Source of the DNA: Scleromitrula shiraiana
Lineage: Eukaryota; Ascomycota; Leotiomycetes; Helotiales; Sclerotiniaceae
Direction: 5' to 3'
DNA: 49,429 bases
NCBI GenBank assembly: GCA_028455995.1
Contig: JABELC010000019.1
Coordinates: 1-49,429 of the forward strand
The notes beneath the pieces were generated by a model. That model searched no databases. It had not been told where the DNA came from and worked only from the letters and a program-made list of their open reading frames with translations. Position 1 is the stretch's first letter. Each line of letters opens with the position of its first letter. Both the position numbers and the translations under genes were made by a program. Positions 28,762 through 39,590 of the stretch are shown piece after piece.

Positions 28762-30160
28762 CATGGCTGATAAAATTTATCATACTCAAAATATTTTATT
28801 AGCTGTTGTGCAGTGGCTCCGCCAATGCAGTATTATTTTTGCGCGGCGAAGCGGCCTTACTTTTAAGTTCTTTTTAAGTTCATGTTATCTTTAATTACTA
28901 AGATTTTATTAAGACCATCTTCTGTTAAATGGCCTTTAGACTTAACAATTTCAGCAACTTTTTTAAAATCAATGTAATCTAGTTCTTTGGCTCCCTTGAT
29001 TTGGTATTTATTAAAGAACGGTATTATAATATTCAAGATGTCTGAGGTATTTACAATTTGAACTGCCACCGAGGTGGCAGTATAATAAACATATTTATTA
29101 ACTTCAAAATTAAAAAATTGAGATAATCCTTTGATTACCTCCGCTTCTCTAATATGTAAATGAACAGCAAATCTTAATTGTACTTTACCTTCACGGGCTA
29201 CAGTAGTTTTAATGTTAAAACTACCATCCCCACTCACAAATCCAGCTATTCAATAAGGACTAGGTATACCATCAAATTTAAACTCTACTCTTTCAAGTAA
29301 AGTTAAATCACTGAAACTATCTCTTAGTTTTTCAGATAAACCCTTATTAAGTGAACTTTTATATTCAATTAATTTAGATATACCTTGTTCAGTCAAATGT
29401 TCATTAAGTTTGATGATGTCAAAACTTTGTTTAAATAAAGTATAATCCAACTTCTTAGCTGTTACTAAAGGATACTTGTCAAGGCGCAAGCTCGATCAAT
29501 TATAACTTGTAAATCTTTAAATGACTCTACTCTATAATAAACTTTTGTACCTGAGCTGTATATACGCCCAACTCCAAATCAAATTTGAATATTCTCTAAA
29601 ATTTCTATGTCTTTTTTGTGAAGACCAATAGCAAATATAGCCTTTACTCTTCATTTTGTTTTACTGTCAGAACGCGGTTGAACTAAAACATTAAAAGTAG
29701 ATTCAGCATCAGCAAATCCTGTGACAAATCAAGGATTTAACTGATTAGAACCATAGCTTGTATAAAATCTTCTTTGGTTAGAAAGGGCTTTTACTTGATA
29801 ACCTCTCTCGAAGCCCATTAGAGTACACCTTAAACGCATTACTTGACTCACCACAATCAAGTTGGTATTAATGCATCAACTACCGTCTACTCGTTGCTCT
29901 TTTACAATAACAGATTTTGTTTGGCTTGTGGGTATTAAACCTATTACTGATTTAGATCCGCGATAGTCCATTTCATTTTCAATCATCTTATGACTTGTTA
30001 CCTTATTTTTATAGTCTAGCGAAGCTCGACCATAAAAAAAGTCTGAGTAATTAGTTCAGCCACTTATAGTTTTTCAACTATAGCTTGGTACCATAAGTTT
30101 TAGGATTTCCCCGGAGTTTGATAGTTTGACCCACACATGAGATATCCGACATCTCAAAGC
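28762..30160 (-). mobile_element. rnl group I intron in helix 69 (about E. coli 1915)
   Basis: The 5' exon is ...GGCGGCCTTACCT and the 3' exon ATGAGGGTCC. Joined, they restore helix 69 with a 7-nt loop. The intron ends in G after a 5' exon ending in T. The 5' core closely matches that of cox1 i7. It carries a damaged LAGLIDADG gene. The exact nucleotide of insertion could shift by one or two. Confidence 0.8.
28863..29986 (-). pseudogene. LAGLIDADG endonuclease of the helix-69 rnl intron, frameshifted
   Basis: MIENEMDYRGSKSVI, VIVKEQRVDGSW and NPWFVTGFADAESTFN (first motif), then HKKDIEILENIQIWFGVG. At the IDHFDKYP site a 13-base GC element (29482-29494, AGGCGCAAGCTCG on the plus strand) shifts the frame. 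The rest continues as DKYPLVTAKKLDYTLF...EHLTEQGI, then GDGSFNIKTTV (second motif), EDGLNKI, TAA 28863-28865. A second GC palindrome (29061-29081) is in frame. The N-terminus closely parallels the intact cox1 i7 endonuclease. Probably inactive unless the shift is bypassed. Confidence 0.85.
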
Positions 30161-31453
30161 AGGTAAGGCCGCCATTGATCGGGGTTTCCTTCAAATCCAA
30201 GCTTATATTAGTCAACTTAAAAACTCCGTTAACCAGCCGACATTGGGCAGAAATCACACTCAATACTTTGATTTATTATCTTATTGCAGAGTGCTTTGTT
30301 TTAATTAAACAGTCGTACAACACTACTCTATGCTTCCTATTCTTTACCTATATTAATAAGTAAGAATGGCTCTCCTTATCCCGAAGTTACGGTAGTTAGT
30401 TTGCCGAGTTCCTTAATGATTGTTCACTCAAACGCCTTCGTATTCTCTACTTGCTTACTTGTGGTAGTATTTAGGTACGGTTTATTTGCCTTATTTTATC
30501 AGTAATCATCTATTTAGTTTATTTTAAAAAAAAAAATAAAACCTATCATTAATCAATCATCTAATTTAGTTTATTTTATTAATGACTTAATTACATGTTT
30601 TTCCAGAACCTTCTTCACTTTTTTACAGAGTATAATATACTTATAGCAAGGTAAAAAGATGGTTGTGACTTTGTTGGCAAGGTTTACTCATCGTTTAATC
30701 CTTTAGGTTGGTAAACTTAGAGGCCGTTACTTTAATAAATCCATAAGCTTTAGGCGAGGGTTTACCCTTTTTCGTTACTCATGTCAGCATTCTCACTTGG
30801 GTTATCTAATTTTATTCTTAAAAAGAATAAGTCCAAGATTTACCCAACGTTCTGCTACCCCATCAGATATAATAACATAAATTATTAATAAATATGGACA
30901 AGGTGTCGGTATATTGTTTAGATCCGTTAAATCTTCGGTGCAACTATCATTGTAAATTTTATTATTTACTAAACCAGTGCTCTGTTACGAAATCTTCAAA
31001 AAATGGACCGCTTCTAAGCCTATTTCCTAGTTGTATTAGATAGAAACTTCCTTAGTTTCACTTAACAATAATTTTGGAACCTTAACTCTTGTTCTGGGCT
31101 GTTTCCCTTTAGACATACAACCTTATCGTACTATGTCCGATTATTCAATACCGTCTAGATACAAATTTTTATGTATCCGTATCTTTTGTACACATAAAAA
31201 TAATATATCTATATTCATCATTGCCCTTCCGAGTGCGAATACTCACCGATAAAATCCTCACGATTGCCCGATATATGCAAAAGAATTTATTTTTTTAATA
31301 ATAAATTATATGTTGCCTGAGATCACAGTTCTGTACCTGCTATGATGTAACTTGAATTACCTACTTATATAGGTTTCGCAGAAAACCAGCTATCCTAGTC
31401 AGTTTTGTCTTTCACTAACTTACCACGGTTCTTCGGATATCTTTACAACGATA
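30161..31453 (-). rRNA. rnl: rnl exon 3
   Basis: Runs from the GTTGTAAAGATATCCG hairpin (about E. coli 745), through GATAGCTGGTTTTCTGCGAAA and AAGGAACTCGGCAAA, to GGCGGCCTTACCT (helix 69). Identification rests on these conserved 23S blocks in correct order. No intron-like interruption is seen inside. Confidence 0.92.
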
Positions 31454-31645
31454 CAGTTTATCTCTTTGGCCTGGAAAAAGTAAATTTATTCCAAATAAGG
31501 CCGAGCTGAGACTTTTCTCCCTAAATAACTCCGCGTCATTATTGACAGCTTATAAAGTTATCCATTTAACAGATAATATAGTTTTATTCTTAGGTCCAGT
31601 CATAACTGGTATTGAGAAGCAAGACCATTGGTCTTGCTTCAAATT

Positions 31646-32410
31646 CTATTTAACCCCTTTGCTAATTAAATAGACTTTTTTTAATAACCTTTTCTCTTTA
31701 AGAGCTAGGCTAATAGCAGTTTTACTTACATTAAGTGCAATACCTGCATCGGTCAAACTGTCAAATACCATTTTATCATTGGTTACGGTATTTGTAACTA
31801 AAATAGACATTTTTCTTGCGGCCGTAGCCGTTTCGGTAGATAAAGCTTTTCTAGCTCTAACCTCGGCACTTAATACAATAGCTTTCATTTTAGCTTTTGT
31901 CTCTGGACTATGTTTATAACCTAGAGTTGAACCTGCCACTTTTGCTGTATTGTATTCAGGTTTCAAATTATTCATGTAGTGTTGCTCTCTCACTAAAGCT
32001 TGACTAATTGCACAATACTCTAAGATCTCTAACTTAAAATTAGAAAATCCGTGTTTTAAAAGAGCACGATCAATTGGTCTTTTACTTGACGCTAAAGAAG
32101 CTAAACTGTAATATGTATAAAATCTTACCGAAAGATTTATGGAACTACCTACATATGTATTACCATTTACTTTATTTATTCAACGGTACACACCGCTTTT
32201 ATTTCGATTATCTGCAAATATATCTACTTTAGCAGTATCCGCATTATCGTAAATCATAACGGGTTTTACTGCGAAAGGTTTAATAGGACTTGTGGAATAG
32301 TTCACTTTTTTTATATGTAGAAAGAAGTTTTTAGAAGCTTTATTTATTATTATATGGGTTTGATTTATATTAAATGGCTTATTGTTCGACTTGTAAACAA
32401 TATAGCACAT
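31646..32410 (-). CDS. GIY-YIG homing endonuclease, rnl intron
   Basis: 254 residues, ATG 32408-32410, TAA 31646-31648. The GIY-YIG core is SGVYRWINKVNGNTYVGSS, followed by FSNFKLEILEYC and REQHYMNNLKPEYNTAKVAGS. Then come one NUMOD3-like HSPETKAKMKA repeat and a helix-turn-helix-like C-terminus (SLTDAGIALNVSKTAISLAL). The frame is intact in code 4 and free of GC insertions, so this is one of the best candidates for a working GIY-YIG enzyme here. Confidence 0.9.
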
Positions 32411-32414
32411 CAAC

Positions 32415-32600
32415 TGTCAGAGATTTCAGATCTTCTCTAGTTCAGTTCTATCCTTGGGTCAGGGTGCTAGCCTTCCAAGGGTCCGGGTACCTTTCTACGT
32501 GTACTTGCCTTCGGGCTGGTACGGATACATACTACAGAGATTTAATCGGCTATTATTTAGTTTTAGCAAAGCCATATTTTCTATTTAGATTATTAAAGAT
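32415..32600 (-). other. GC-richer structured segment in the rnl intron
   Basis: Between core and ORF lies about 180 nt with unusual GC content and paired blocks, for example CCTTGGGTCAGGGTGCTAGC facing CCTTCCAAGGGTCCGGG. It has no coding signal on the minus strand. It may be a P9-type extension or an inserted structured RNA. Confidence 0.4.
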
Positions 32601-33099
32601 GTAATAAATACATTCATTTAATAAAAAAAAAAAAAAGATATAGTGCTTACTAAAGGTAATGAAATATTACAGCAGGGTCTACTACATAAATCAAGTAGCT
32701 ATGCGACCAACAGCAAATAAAAATACGCAATATACTAGGAACAACTAAACTTGATACTTTTAATAAAAACTATATTATCCTGCAATGTTTCCATTGAGGC
32801 TTGACTATATTTTAAGCTTACGCCAATCACCTTGTAGTCGATGAACCTTTCTCCTTAAATTCGGAGCTTGGATGCGGATTGTCCATTCACTTTCGTATAT
32901 CAATCTTGATGTTACTTAATTTTTAAGTCCTCTACCTAAAGGACTTAAAAATAATCGCGAGTCATTACCTGCGCCCCTAATATATTTCGATATTAGGTTA
33001 GTTAAGATTGCTTTAGGACTTTCCCGTCATTTTGATGATTTATAGCTGAAGGTTCACTTCAACTTGGGCTATAACAAGGGCTCTAATTCTTGTTTTTTA

Positions 33100-33234
33100 C
33101 CCGTTCGGACTTTTATAATCCTGACCATGGTAAGATCACTAGGCTTCGGGTCTAATTTTAGATACTAATTCATTATTTCATAATCGGTTTATCTAGGCAT
33201 TGCTGCTCGCATCTAATATTAACTTGCTGACCCA
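33100..33234 (-). rRNA. rnl: rnl exon 2
   Basis: Starts TGGGTCAGCAAGTTAATA, contains AGACCCGAAGCCTAGTGATC and ACCATGGTCAGG, and ends GTCCGAACGGG, matching 23S about 570-740. Confidence 0.9.
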
Positions 33235-36200
33235 ATTGAGATAGGTAGGTCCTCTCAGACTTTCCCCCTCTTAGAACCGTGCGTGCGACTCTCATCGCAC
33301 ACGGCTCGTGCAATCGTACTCAATAAAAATTCCTATCCCTCGTTTTGGAGAATCGTTCCTTCTTAATTTAGCCAATAATATAAGATTTTAAGTTACATTC
33401 GTCATTTCCAATTATTCATTCGTCGAGTCTCTGATAGCTTTCTTCTTAACTCTACCCTTTTTCTTATTATCGATATTTGGTAGTGCTATTCTAAATCTTC
33501 CTAAGTCTTGATTTCTGTGAGTTACTTGTTGATGACAGATTTGATGTAAAGGTAGAATGTTATCTAGGCTATATTTTCCCTTGGACTTTTGTGGAATAAT
33601 GTGATGAAATTCCACAACTTCCCCATTGTGTAAAGATTCCTCACAAATTGGACATTTTTGCTTGTACAACTTATAAATGGTTGATCTAAATTTAGCTTCG
33701 ATGAATTGTTCCCTTCTTTTGTAAAAATAATCTCTATTGCCTTTTAGATATGGATTTTTGTCCAATTTCAAAGGTCTGAGCTTAATAATTGTTATTTCAC
33801 CCAGATTTATTAACTTTTCCTTAGAAGTTATTCCTCAATTTCATTTTCTCGTTGCAGTCCGTACAAGGTACTTATCTATGTTCTTCCTGATAGAACCCCT
33901 ATGTCAATACGCCCATTTACGCATCTTCTTTTGGATTCAATTATCTATCGCAATGAATGTTTCCTGAGAATGATAGGATATTCTTTTATGTTCCCCTCAT
34001 CCTCTAAGTATCGGATTCATTTCAGATATTATCTTGCGAATGGGCTTATTCATTATGATAATTTTCTTAGCTGAATCTAGCAACTTATTGATACCTTTCT
34101 CAGACGGTTTGATAATTAGTACTGTATCTTGTTCAGTGTCCTTATTAAGCTGGGGATCTCATTCCATTCTTCGAATATTGAAGCCTAAAAAATCGAACCC
34201 AGTTTTAATATGTGTCACCAGAGTCTTCTTCTCATTTAGTTCTAATCCTCTTTCTTTTAGGAATTCCATTAATATTGTCTTATTTTTAAGAACAATATCT
34301 TTACTCTTCCCAGTTATTATCATATCATCAGCATACCTTATTACATGTACACCAGGACTGATACCTTTTTTGAGAGGATTAGCTTCCTTGATAAATCCCT
34401 CCAGACCATTAAGAGCAATATTACATAAAACTGGAGAGATAATCCCTCCCTGTGGAGTTCCTTCCTCTACATTTATAAAGTTCATTTCTTCCATCACCCC
34501 CGATTTTAATCATTGTTCTAAAACCGTCTTATGACATATCGGTGTATGCTTCATAAGAAAACTATGACTGATTCTATCAAAACATTTTGATATATCAGCT
34601 TCTAGTACCCATCTCGGATGGGTGCTCTTGTCTAATAAACTTCTAATGGCGGTGATGGCATCGTGAGTAGATCGGTTCTTTCTAAAACCAAATGAGTTTG
34701 GGTCAGATTGAACTTCAACTACTGGATCTAACCCTATATGATATATTGCCTGAACTGCTCTGTCAATCATCGTAGGAATACCCAGCGGCCTCATTTCTTT
34801 AGTTTTACCCTTAGGTATATATACTCTTCTAACTGGTTCCGCTTTGTATTCTTTCGGATTCTCAACTATTATCGTTAAGTCTTTTATAGCCTTCCAGTAG
34901 TCCTTAGACCCTTTCCATACTATATTATCAACTCCCGATGTTTTACCACCTTTGTTAGTTATAACTTTCCTAATTGATAAAGCTTTGGCTTCAAAGCTCT
35001 GCAATACGGTCCATTGTAATCTATACACTTCCTTAAAATCTTTATTTACTGTAGCAATAACTATTTTCTCTTGAAGGTCTTTAATCTTAGCTTCTGCTTT
35101 TTTTCAATCAATATCATGTCAACCTTTGTTCGAATCCTTGTTACCCTTAGATTCGTTCATTAAGTCAGTCAGTTTTAAGTCAACTGCAAACTTATTACTG
35201 TTCTTACCTAATAGTCCAATTTTATCACATTTATCCATTATCATTTGTTTGTTGTTGTTTGTTTTCATATTTTTCATGTTTTATTTTAATTAAATTTGTA
35301 TTATTTGAGTGGAGATATCCTATGTTATTTCATTTGATCTTTTTACTCGTCCATATGGCATATAGGAGTCATTGCAAAACTACGAGCCGATTCATTTTCG
35401 TTTAGTTATTTTTACAATCCTAAAAACTTAACGGTTTCTATCAAAGTCTCCTACTCTAATTTAGGTCGTCTACTTTTTACTGTGGATTGACGCTAACAAT
35501 TCAGAGTTGTTCATGATAATGTTGATTAAAATTTCTGCTTAGATTACTGACCTATATGTAAACTATCCGCCGATTACTCGATACTACTTCGTTTCCTTAA
35601 TCGATGAAATTACGACTTTGAACCCCAGTTGGATTGTTCACATTTCTTGATACTTCTAATTACGACGACCACATAGTCTAAGTCTGCACTCTCTCGAGTT
35701 GAGTCATATGACTCTATCAGGTCTATTAACAACCTGCATTAGCTTTTTAGACTTTCTTCTACCCTGAGCTCGTTATAACAATTTCGGATTTAATCCTTAT
35801 ATGTTACCTCTCCTTAATATATACATTTAGATTAGTGTCTTGACAAGATCTTCAAAAGATGGCGTTGTAAGACCTACTTCCTAATTGTCTTAATCCTGAA
35901 GTAAATTAACTTTATTCTAGAATGGTTGTAGTATATCAAGTTGTGAACTAAGGGCTTACCATGTTCACTATCTAACACCGTTGCTTATATCCTTAGGAAG
36001 TACGCTTTACACCGGACCTTGATCCTATTCTTCTGCCAGCATAAGGAACAGAAGCCTTTAGTCAAAATATATATTATCAGCAGGTAATATATACTCACCT
36101 TTTACGATGCCTCAATGCGTATTCACTTTCGTTCTCCATAGATATAATTACTCTAGCACACCGACCATATTTTAGTTAACATGATGGGTTTAATCGTTAC

Positions 36201-36318
36201 ATTGTCCCTGTAGCTTCACACTAGAAAATTACTTTTCTATCATGTACAGGTAGAGTCAAATCATAGGATTGATTTGTGGGAATTTCACCCAATTGTTAGG
36301 TAGTGCTTCATGTCGCAC
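33235..36318 (-). mobile_element. rnl group II intron with RT
   Basis: 5' end GTGCGACATG right after ...GTACCTTTTGCATAA; 3' end ...CTACCTATCTCAAT before TGGGTCAGC (E. coli about 570). Domain V at about 33270-33305: GAGCCGTGTG paired with GCACGGTTC. Domain I occupies 35270-36318 and the RT ORF sits in domain IV. Both termini are near-identical to the ORF-less cox1 i4. Confidence 0.93.
33412..35268 (-). CDS. group II intron reverse transcriptase/maturase/HNH, rnl
   Basis: 618 residues, ATG 35266-35268, TAA 33412-33414, free-standing rather than fused to an exon. RT motifs: VYIPKGKTKEMRPLGIPTM, SFGFRKNRSTHDAI, VLEADISKCFDRISH, EEGTPQGGIISPVLCNIALNG and IRYADDMIITG. Maturase region: NPILRGWGEHKRISYHSQETF, then WAYWHRG. 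C-terminal HNH: CPICEESL, VEFHHIIPQ, LDNILPLHQICHQQVTH. The frame is intact with several TGA-Trp codons. It resembles bacterial-like group II RTs more than the cox1 i1/i2 proteins. It is a plausible helper for cox1 i4, whose ends match this intron. Confidence 0.92.
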
Positions 36319-36975
36319 TTATGCAAAAGGTACGCTCTTACTTTTTATTTAAACTTTCTTTGAGCTGCTTATAAAACTACTATTTCAATCTTTCCTTCAC
36401 AGTACTTCACGCTATCGCTTATGTATTATATTTAGCCTTAGAGGAAGGTTCCCCTTGTATTCAAACAAATTATTATCCGTTTTACTTATTTAATATATCA
36501 GTGGGTGATTAGGCTTTGTTGTGTATAACCACATTAATCTATTCATTAATGCGGAAGTATCAGGTCCTTAGCCCTAGTAATGCTATTTTTTTTTTTTTTA
36601 TTTATTTTATTACAATATATTTTTTTTTTCTTAGATCATACATATTAACTTATTTCTAAGAAAAAAATATATTCTGATTTTTTATAGGCTGCTCTACTTT
36701 CATTCACACTAATCATAGAATCTCGTTTGATTTATTTTCCTGAAGTTACTAAGATATTTCAATTCACTTCGTTTATTATTGAATTTCTCTAAGAGTACAT
36801 GTGTTATAAGTAACTTTTTCTTTACACAATACAATACACAAATTAAATTTTAAAACTCTCTTTAATACATAGCTATATATCCCTAATAGCTTCTTTATAT
36901 ACTTGCCTAAACTAAAAAAAATTTTAGTATAGAAACACTGTTTGATATCTATCACATTACTAATTACTCTTAATA
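36319..36975 (-). rRNA. rnl: rnl exon 1 (5' end)
   Basis: Contains GAATTGAAATATCTTAGTAAC and GAGATTCTATGATTAGTG (E. coli about 180-240), the block AGGCTAAATATAATACATAAG, and ends in GTACCTTTTGCATAA. The 5' end is taken as just downstream of trnP and is approximate. The middle (about 36585-36670) is a T-rich variable region. Confidence 0.88.
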
Positions 36976-36986
36976 ATAGTGAATTT

Positions 36987-37058
36987 CGGGTTATTATGAT
37001 TCGAACATAACAATTCCTCAACCCAAATGAGACGCCTAACCAACCTGGCTCTAACCCG
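36987..37058 (-). tRNA. trnP: tRNA-Pro (UGG)
   Basis: 72 nt; perfect acceptor CGGGTTA/TAACCCG. Anticodon loop TTTGGGT between CTCA and TGAG. T-loop TTCGAAT. Confidence 0.92.
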
Positions 37059-37085
37059 TGTTTAGTTTTCATTAATATAAAATAC

Positions 37086-37170
37086 AGAGAATATCCGATT
37101 TGAACGGATGTGATCTATTAAATCAAATAAGTTTCAAGCTTATCGCCTTAAACCGCTCGGCCAATTCTCT
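37086..37170 (-). tRNA. trnS: tRNA-Ser (UGA)
   Basis: 85 nt class II tRNA; perfect acceptor AGAGAAT/ATTCTCT. Anticodon loop CTTGAAA between ATAAG and CTTAT. T-arm ATCCG/CGGAT with TTCAAAT. Confidence 0.93.
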
Positions 37171-37257
37171 TTTTAATAGTATATAATTATATATTAGCTA
37201 CTAACCAATCAATATTAATAAGTTAAATATAAAAATTTTGAATATTTAACTTAAATT

Positions 37258-37328
37258 GATTCCTCAGAGACTTGAACTCTGAACATATCCTTATCAAGAA
37301 TACGCTTTACCAATTAAGCTAAGGAACC
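37258..37328 (-). tRNA. trnI: tRNA-Ile (GAU)
   Basis: 71 nt; acceptor GGTTCCT/AGGAATC. Anticodon loop TTGATAA between TATTC and GGATA. T-loop TTCAAGT. Confidence 0.92.
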
Positions 37329-37628
37329 TTTACCTCAAATAACTTAAGTAAAAATAAACAATTGCAATAGTTAAATTTAAGTTTACAGATATAAATTATT
37401 TAATTATAATAAATGCATTTAAATTACTAATTAAGTATTATATTAAGAAAAAAAATAAAAGCTTGAATAGACTCTAATATTAATACATAAAACTACATAA
37501 TTTATAGTACTACAATAAATGAATAAAAGATGGGTAAATTATATGAGAGAGCTAATATAATACACATAAGCCATAAACATATAATTTCAATATTGTATAT
37601 AGTTGTAGTATTTAATTAGGAAAATCAA

Positions 37629-37669
37629 TATAAACTAGTAGATTTTCTGGGCTAAAATACTAGTTTATA
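37629..37669. repeat. 12-bp perfect inverted repeat
   Basis: Arms TATAAACTAGTA (37629-37640) and TACTAGTTTATA (37658-37669) with a 17-nt loop. A candidate RNA-processing or end-forming hairpin between cob and the trnI-S-P cluster. Confidence 0.7.
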
Positions 37670-37957
37670 TTATAGACAACATTTAAAACCATATAGATTA
37701 TTAGCTTAACCTAGAAACATAAAAATATTTAAGCAATTTATTGCTAATAGATAATAATTATCCAATAATACCTAGATTTTATCTATATATTAGTTAAATG
37801 TTATATAATAAGTATAACCTATTATTTAAGGGGCTTTATATATATATTATATATGTCTTCTCCCCTTATTTTTACCTATAGGAAGCAAGGCAAAAAGATC
37901 TATGTGTATAGTATAATACAGAATAGGTAGAAAACCCGAGGTAGGGGCGAGTGAATA

Positions 37958-37987
37958 AAGCTTAATATAAAAAAAAAATTAAGCTTG
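37958..37987 (-). terminator. hairpin downstream of the small ORF (possible 3' end signal)
   Basis: AAGCTTAAT and ATTAAGCTT arms flank an A-rich loop. On the transcribed strand this hairpin lies about 80 nt after the ORF stop. The role as 3' end signal is inferred from position only. Confidence 0.35.
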
Positions 37988-38064
37988 TTCTTAGGGTAAA
38001 CAGCAATTAGAAGCTAAAAATAATAACCAGAAACTTTATATATTTTTAGTAATTACGCAAGAAA

Positions 38065-38550
38065 CTAATTTTTATATTCTTTACTTATTTCATTTAAATC
38101 TTGTAAAGTTTTAAGAAGTTTAGAATTTAAGTCATTTATCTTAGATTCATCTTTTTCATTTTTTATTTTTTTCATTAAACACATTGCGTCTTTGTCTTTA
38201 CTAGACCATTTATCTATTAACTTATGTTTAGATATATTATTTCTAGTTTTAAAAGGTACGCAATCTAAATATATGCCGTAATGATATTTAGAAGCTCTAT
38301 TGCTTTTGAATATATTAAAAAAATTTTTTTTTTTAATATATTCAACCAACTTACTAGTATTTGCTGTAAAAAAGGATCATATAATCAAATTTATTGAAAT
38401 CTTGATGAAAGATTTGAACTTTTCTAAAAAATGCACATCTAGCATATTATCTATATACCCCTCAAAAAAATTTTTAAAAAGATAAAAAAAAATACCAGCC
38501 AAACAAAAAATAAACAATTTTAAAATATTATTTTGAAAAAATTTTTTCAT
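38065..38550 (-). CDS. unidentified 161-residue ORF after cob
   Basis: ATG at 38548-38550, only 8 nt after the cob stop, and TAA at 38065-38067; one TGA is read as Trp. I do not recognise it. Residues about 8-30 form a strongly hydrophobic segment (NILKLFIFCLAGIFFYLF). The C-terminal third is Lys/Glu/Asn-rich and likely helical or coiled-coil (MKKIKNEKDESKINDLNSKL). Codon use is AT-rich like neighbouring genes. The tight spacing suggests co-transcription with cob. It may be a small membrane protein or a degenerated plasmid or intron gene. Confidence 0.55.
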
Positions 38551-38558
38551 ATTCAAAA

Positions 38559-39280
38559 TTAATCTAAATCTTGGTTAGGTAAATCAGCTTCTGAATTCAC
38601 ACCAGCGGCTTCCAATGCATCCAATCTTTCTGCAACTGCCTCTCGTTTGTCTTCTAAAGCTATACGTATATATGAGGCTTCTTCTATTCATGTATTAATC
38701 ATATCACGCTCACGTTGACTACAACTAGGATCAGCCTCCCTATCATAAAATGCCTGAGTTGAACGATCATGCTCCCTTATTTGTCTGTCTTTGTTAGCTA
38801 ATTCAGCTTCTAATTCCTTTTTAGAAGCTCTTAAAGGCCTAGTACTGTGAAATCTTCGTTTTGATATAGCATGTACTAAAGATTTTCTATTATAACTATA
38901 CATTATATTATTTGACACTACCGGATTTAAAATACTACTTTCAGTATTTTCTGATACTGCTAACTCTACTAAACTATTTTCTAGTAGACTAATGAAAGGC
39001 ACTATAATTAAAAAGTGTGAAAAATAAATAACTGTACTTATTTGTCCAAATTCTATATATGGTGACTCAACGTGTTTAGCTCCTAATACCATTAATATTA
39101 AGAAGTTAGCAATAAAGATATAGAAAGCTATTTTACTTAAAGGTCTAAACTGTATACCTCTACTTCTACTTAAATCAGTAAAAGGCATAGCTAATAGTAT
39201 TAAAATAGCACTTAACATAGCAATAACACCTAATAATTTATTAGGTATAGATCTTAGTATAGCATAGAAAGGAAGAAGAT
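38559..39280 (-). CDS. cob: cob last exon with long C-terminal extension
   Basis: Starts after G 39281, completing Tyr (T|AT): YLLPFYAILRSIPNKLLGV, SRGIQFRPLSKIAFYIF, HVESPYIEFGQISTVIYFSHF. Normal cytochrome b would end near FISLLENSLVEL. Instead the frame runs on about 133 residues to TAA 38559-38561: a Ser/Asn-rich linker, RRFHSTRPLRASKKELEAEL and a highly charged, probably coiled-coil tail ending ADLPNQDLD. One TGA in the tail is read as Trp. Cytochrome b is the haem-bearing core of complex III. The tail would lie on the side of the membrane reached by the C-terminus, or be cleaved off. Confidence 0.9.
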
Positions 39281-39360
39281 CAAAAAAAGATTAAATCAAC
39301 ATACAAAAATAGGTACTCTTAATAAATATTTAAAGAATACCCCTAATGTAAGTGACAGCT

Positions 39361-39588
39361 TTATAAACCTAGTTTATATAACATTTCTTTAATAAAATAC
39401 GGGCTAATCTTAGGTCTTAGATTATCCATAGATTCTTTAAAAATGTAAATCCTAGGTTTTTTATCTCTGTTATAATGTATTGAGCATCTAAGGTTAAATT
39501 TATCCTGTAAAGTAAACATCAGTTTATCTACGTCTTCATTTGAGAAGGCATAGACACTTATATGCAGTCCATCTCCGTGTCGAGATCC
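39361..39588 (-). pseudogene. LAGLIDADG gene, C-terminal piece
   Basis: GSRHGDGLHISVYAFSNEDV, then RCSIHYNRDKKPRIYIFKES and YKLGL, TAA 39361-39363. This is the C-terminal third of a LAGLIDADG_2-type protein. It should directly follow WIMDD, which lies 1080 bp upstream at 40669. A GC element (39591-39616) abuts its start. Confidence 0.88.
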
Positions 39589-39590
39589 AT

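Larger units (their letters stand above)
31454..33099 (-). mobile_element. rnl group I intron near E. coli 740 with GIY-YIG gene
   Basis: Joining ...CCGAACGGG to TATCGTTG rebuilds a perfect 8-bp stem (CGGGTATC/GATATCCG) of the 23S hairpin near 745. Core sequence at about 32780-33090 resembles that of the cob intron at 42362-44345 (GCTTGACTATAT..., GATTGCTTTAG). The GIY-YIG gene follows the core. A T is repeated at both splice sites, so the boundary could shift by one. Confidence 0.82.
37329..38064 (-). other. AT-rich spacer between cob-side ORF and trnI
   Basis: No gene seen. Two notable hairpins: 37629-37669 (12-bp arms TATAAACTAGTA) and 37958-37987 (arms AAGCTTAAT/ATTAAGCTT around an A-run). 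trnG and trnW, often found near here in related fungi, were not recognised. Confidence 0.6.

Noticed and set aside
30078..30363. Short frames on both strands in rnl
   Set aside because: They lie in conserved 23S helices around helix 69 and are chance frames in rRNA.
32374..32604. Plus-strand frame of 76 codons in the rnl intron
   Set aside because: No known motif; overlaps a GC-rich structured intron segment and the GIY-YIG gene on the other strand.
36776..37072. Minus-strand frame of 98 codons
   Set aside because: Overlaps trnP and the 5' end of rnl.
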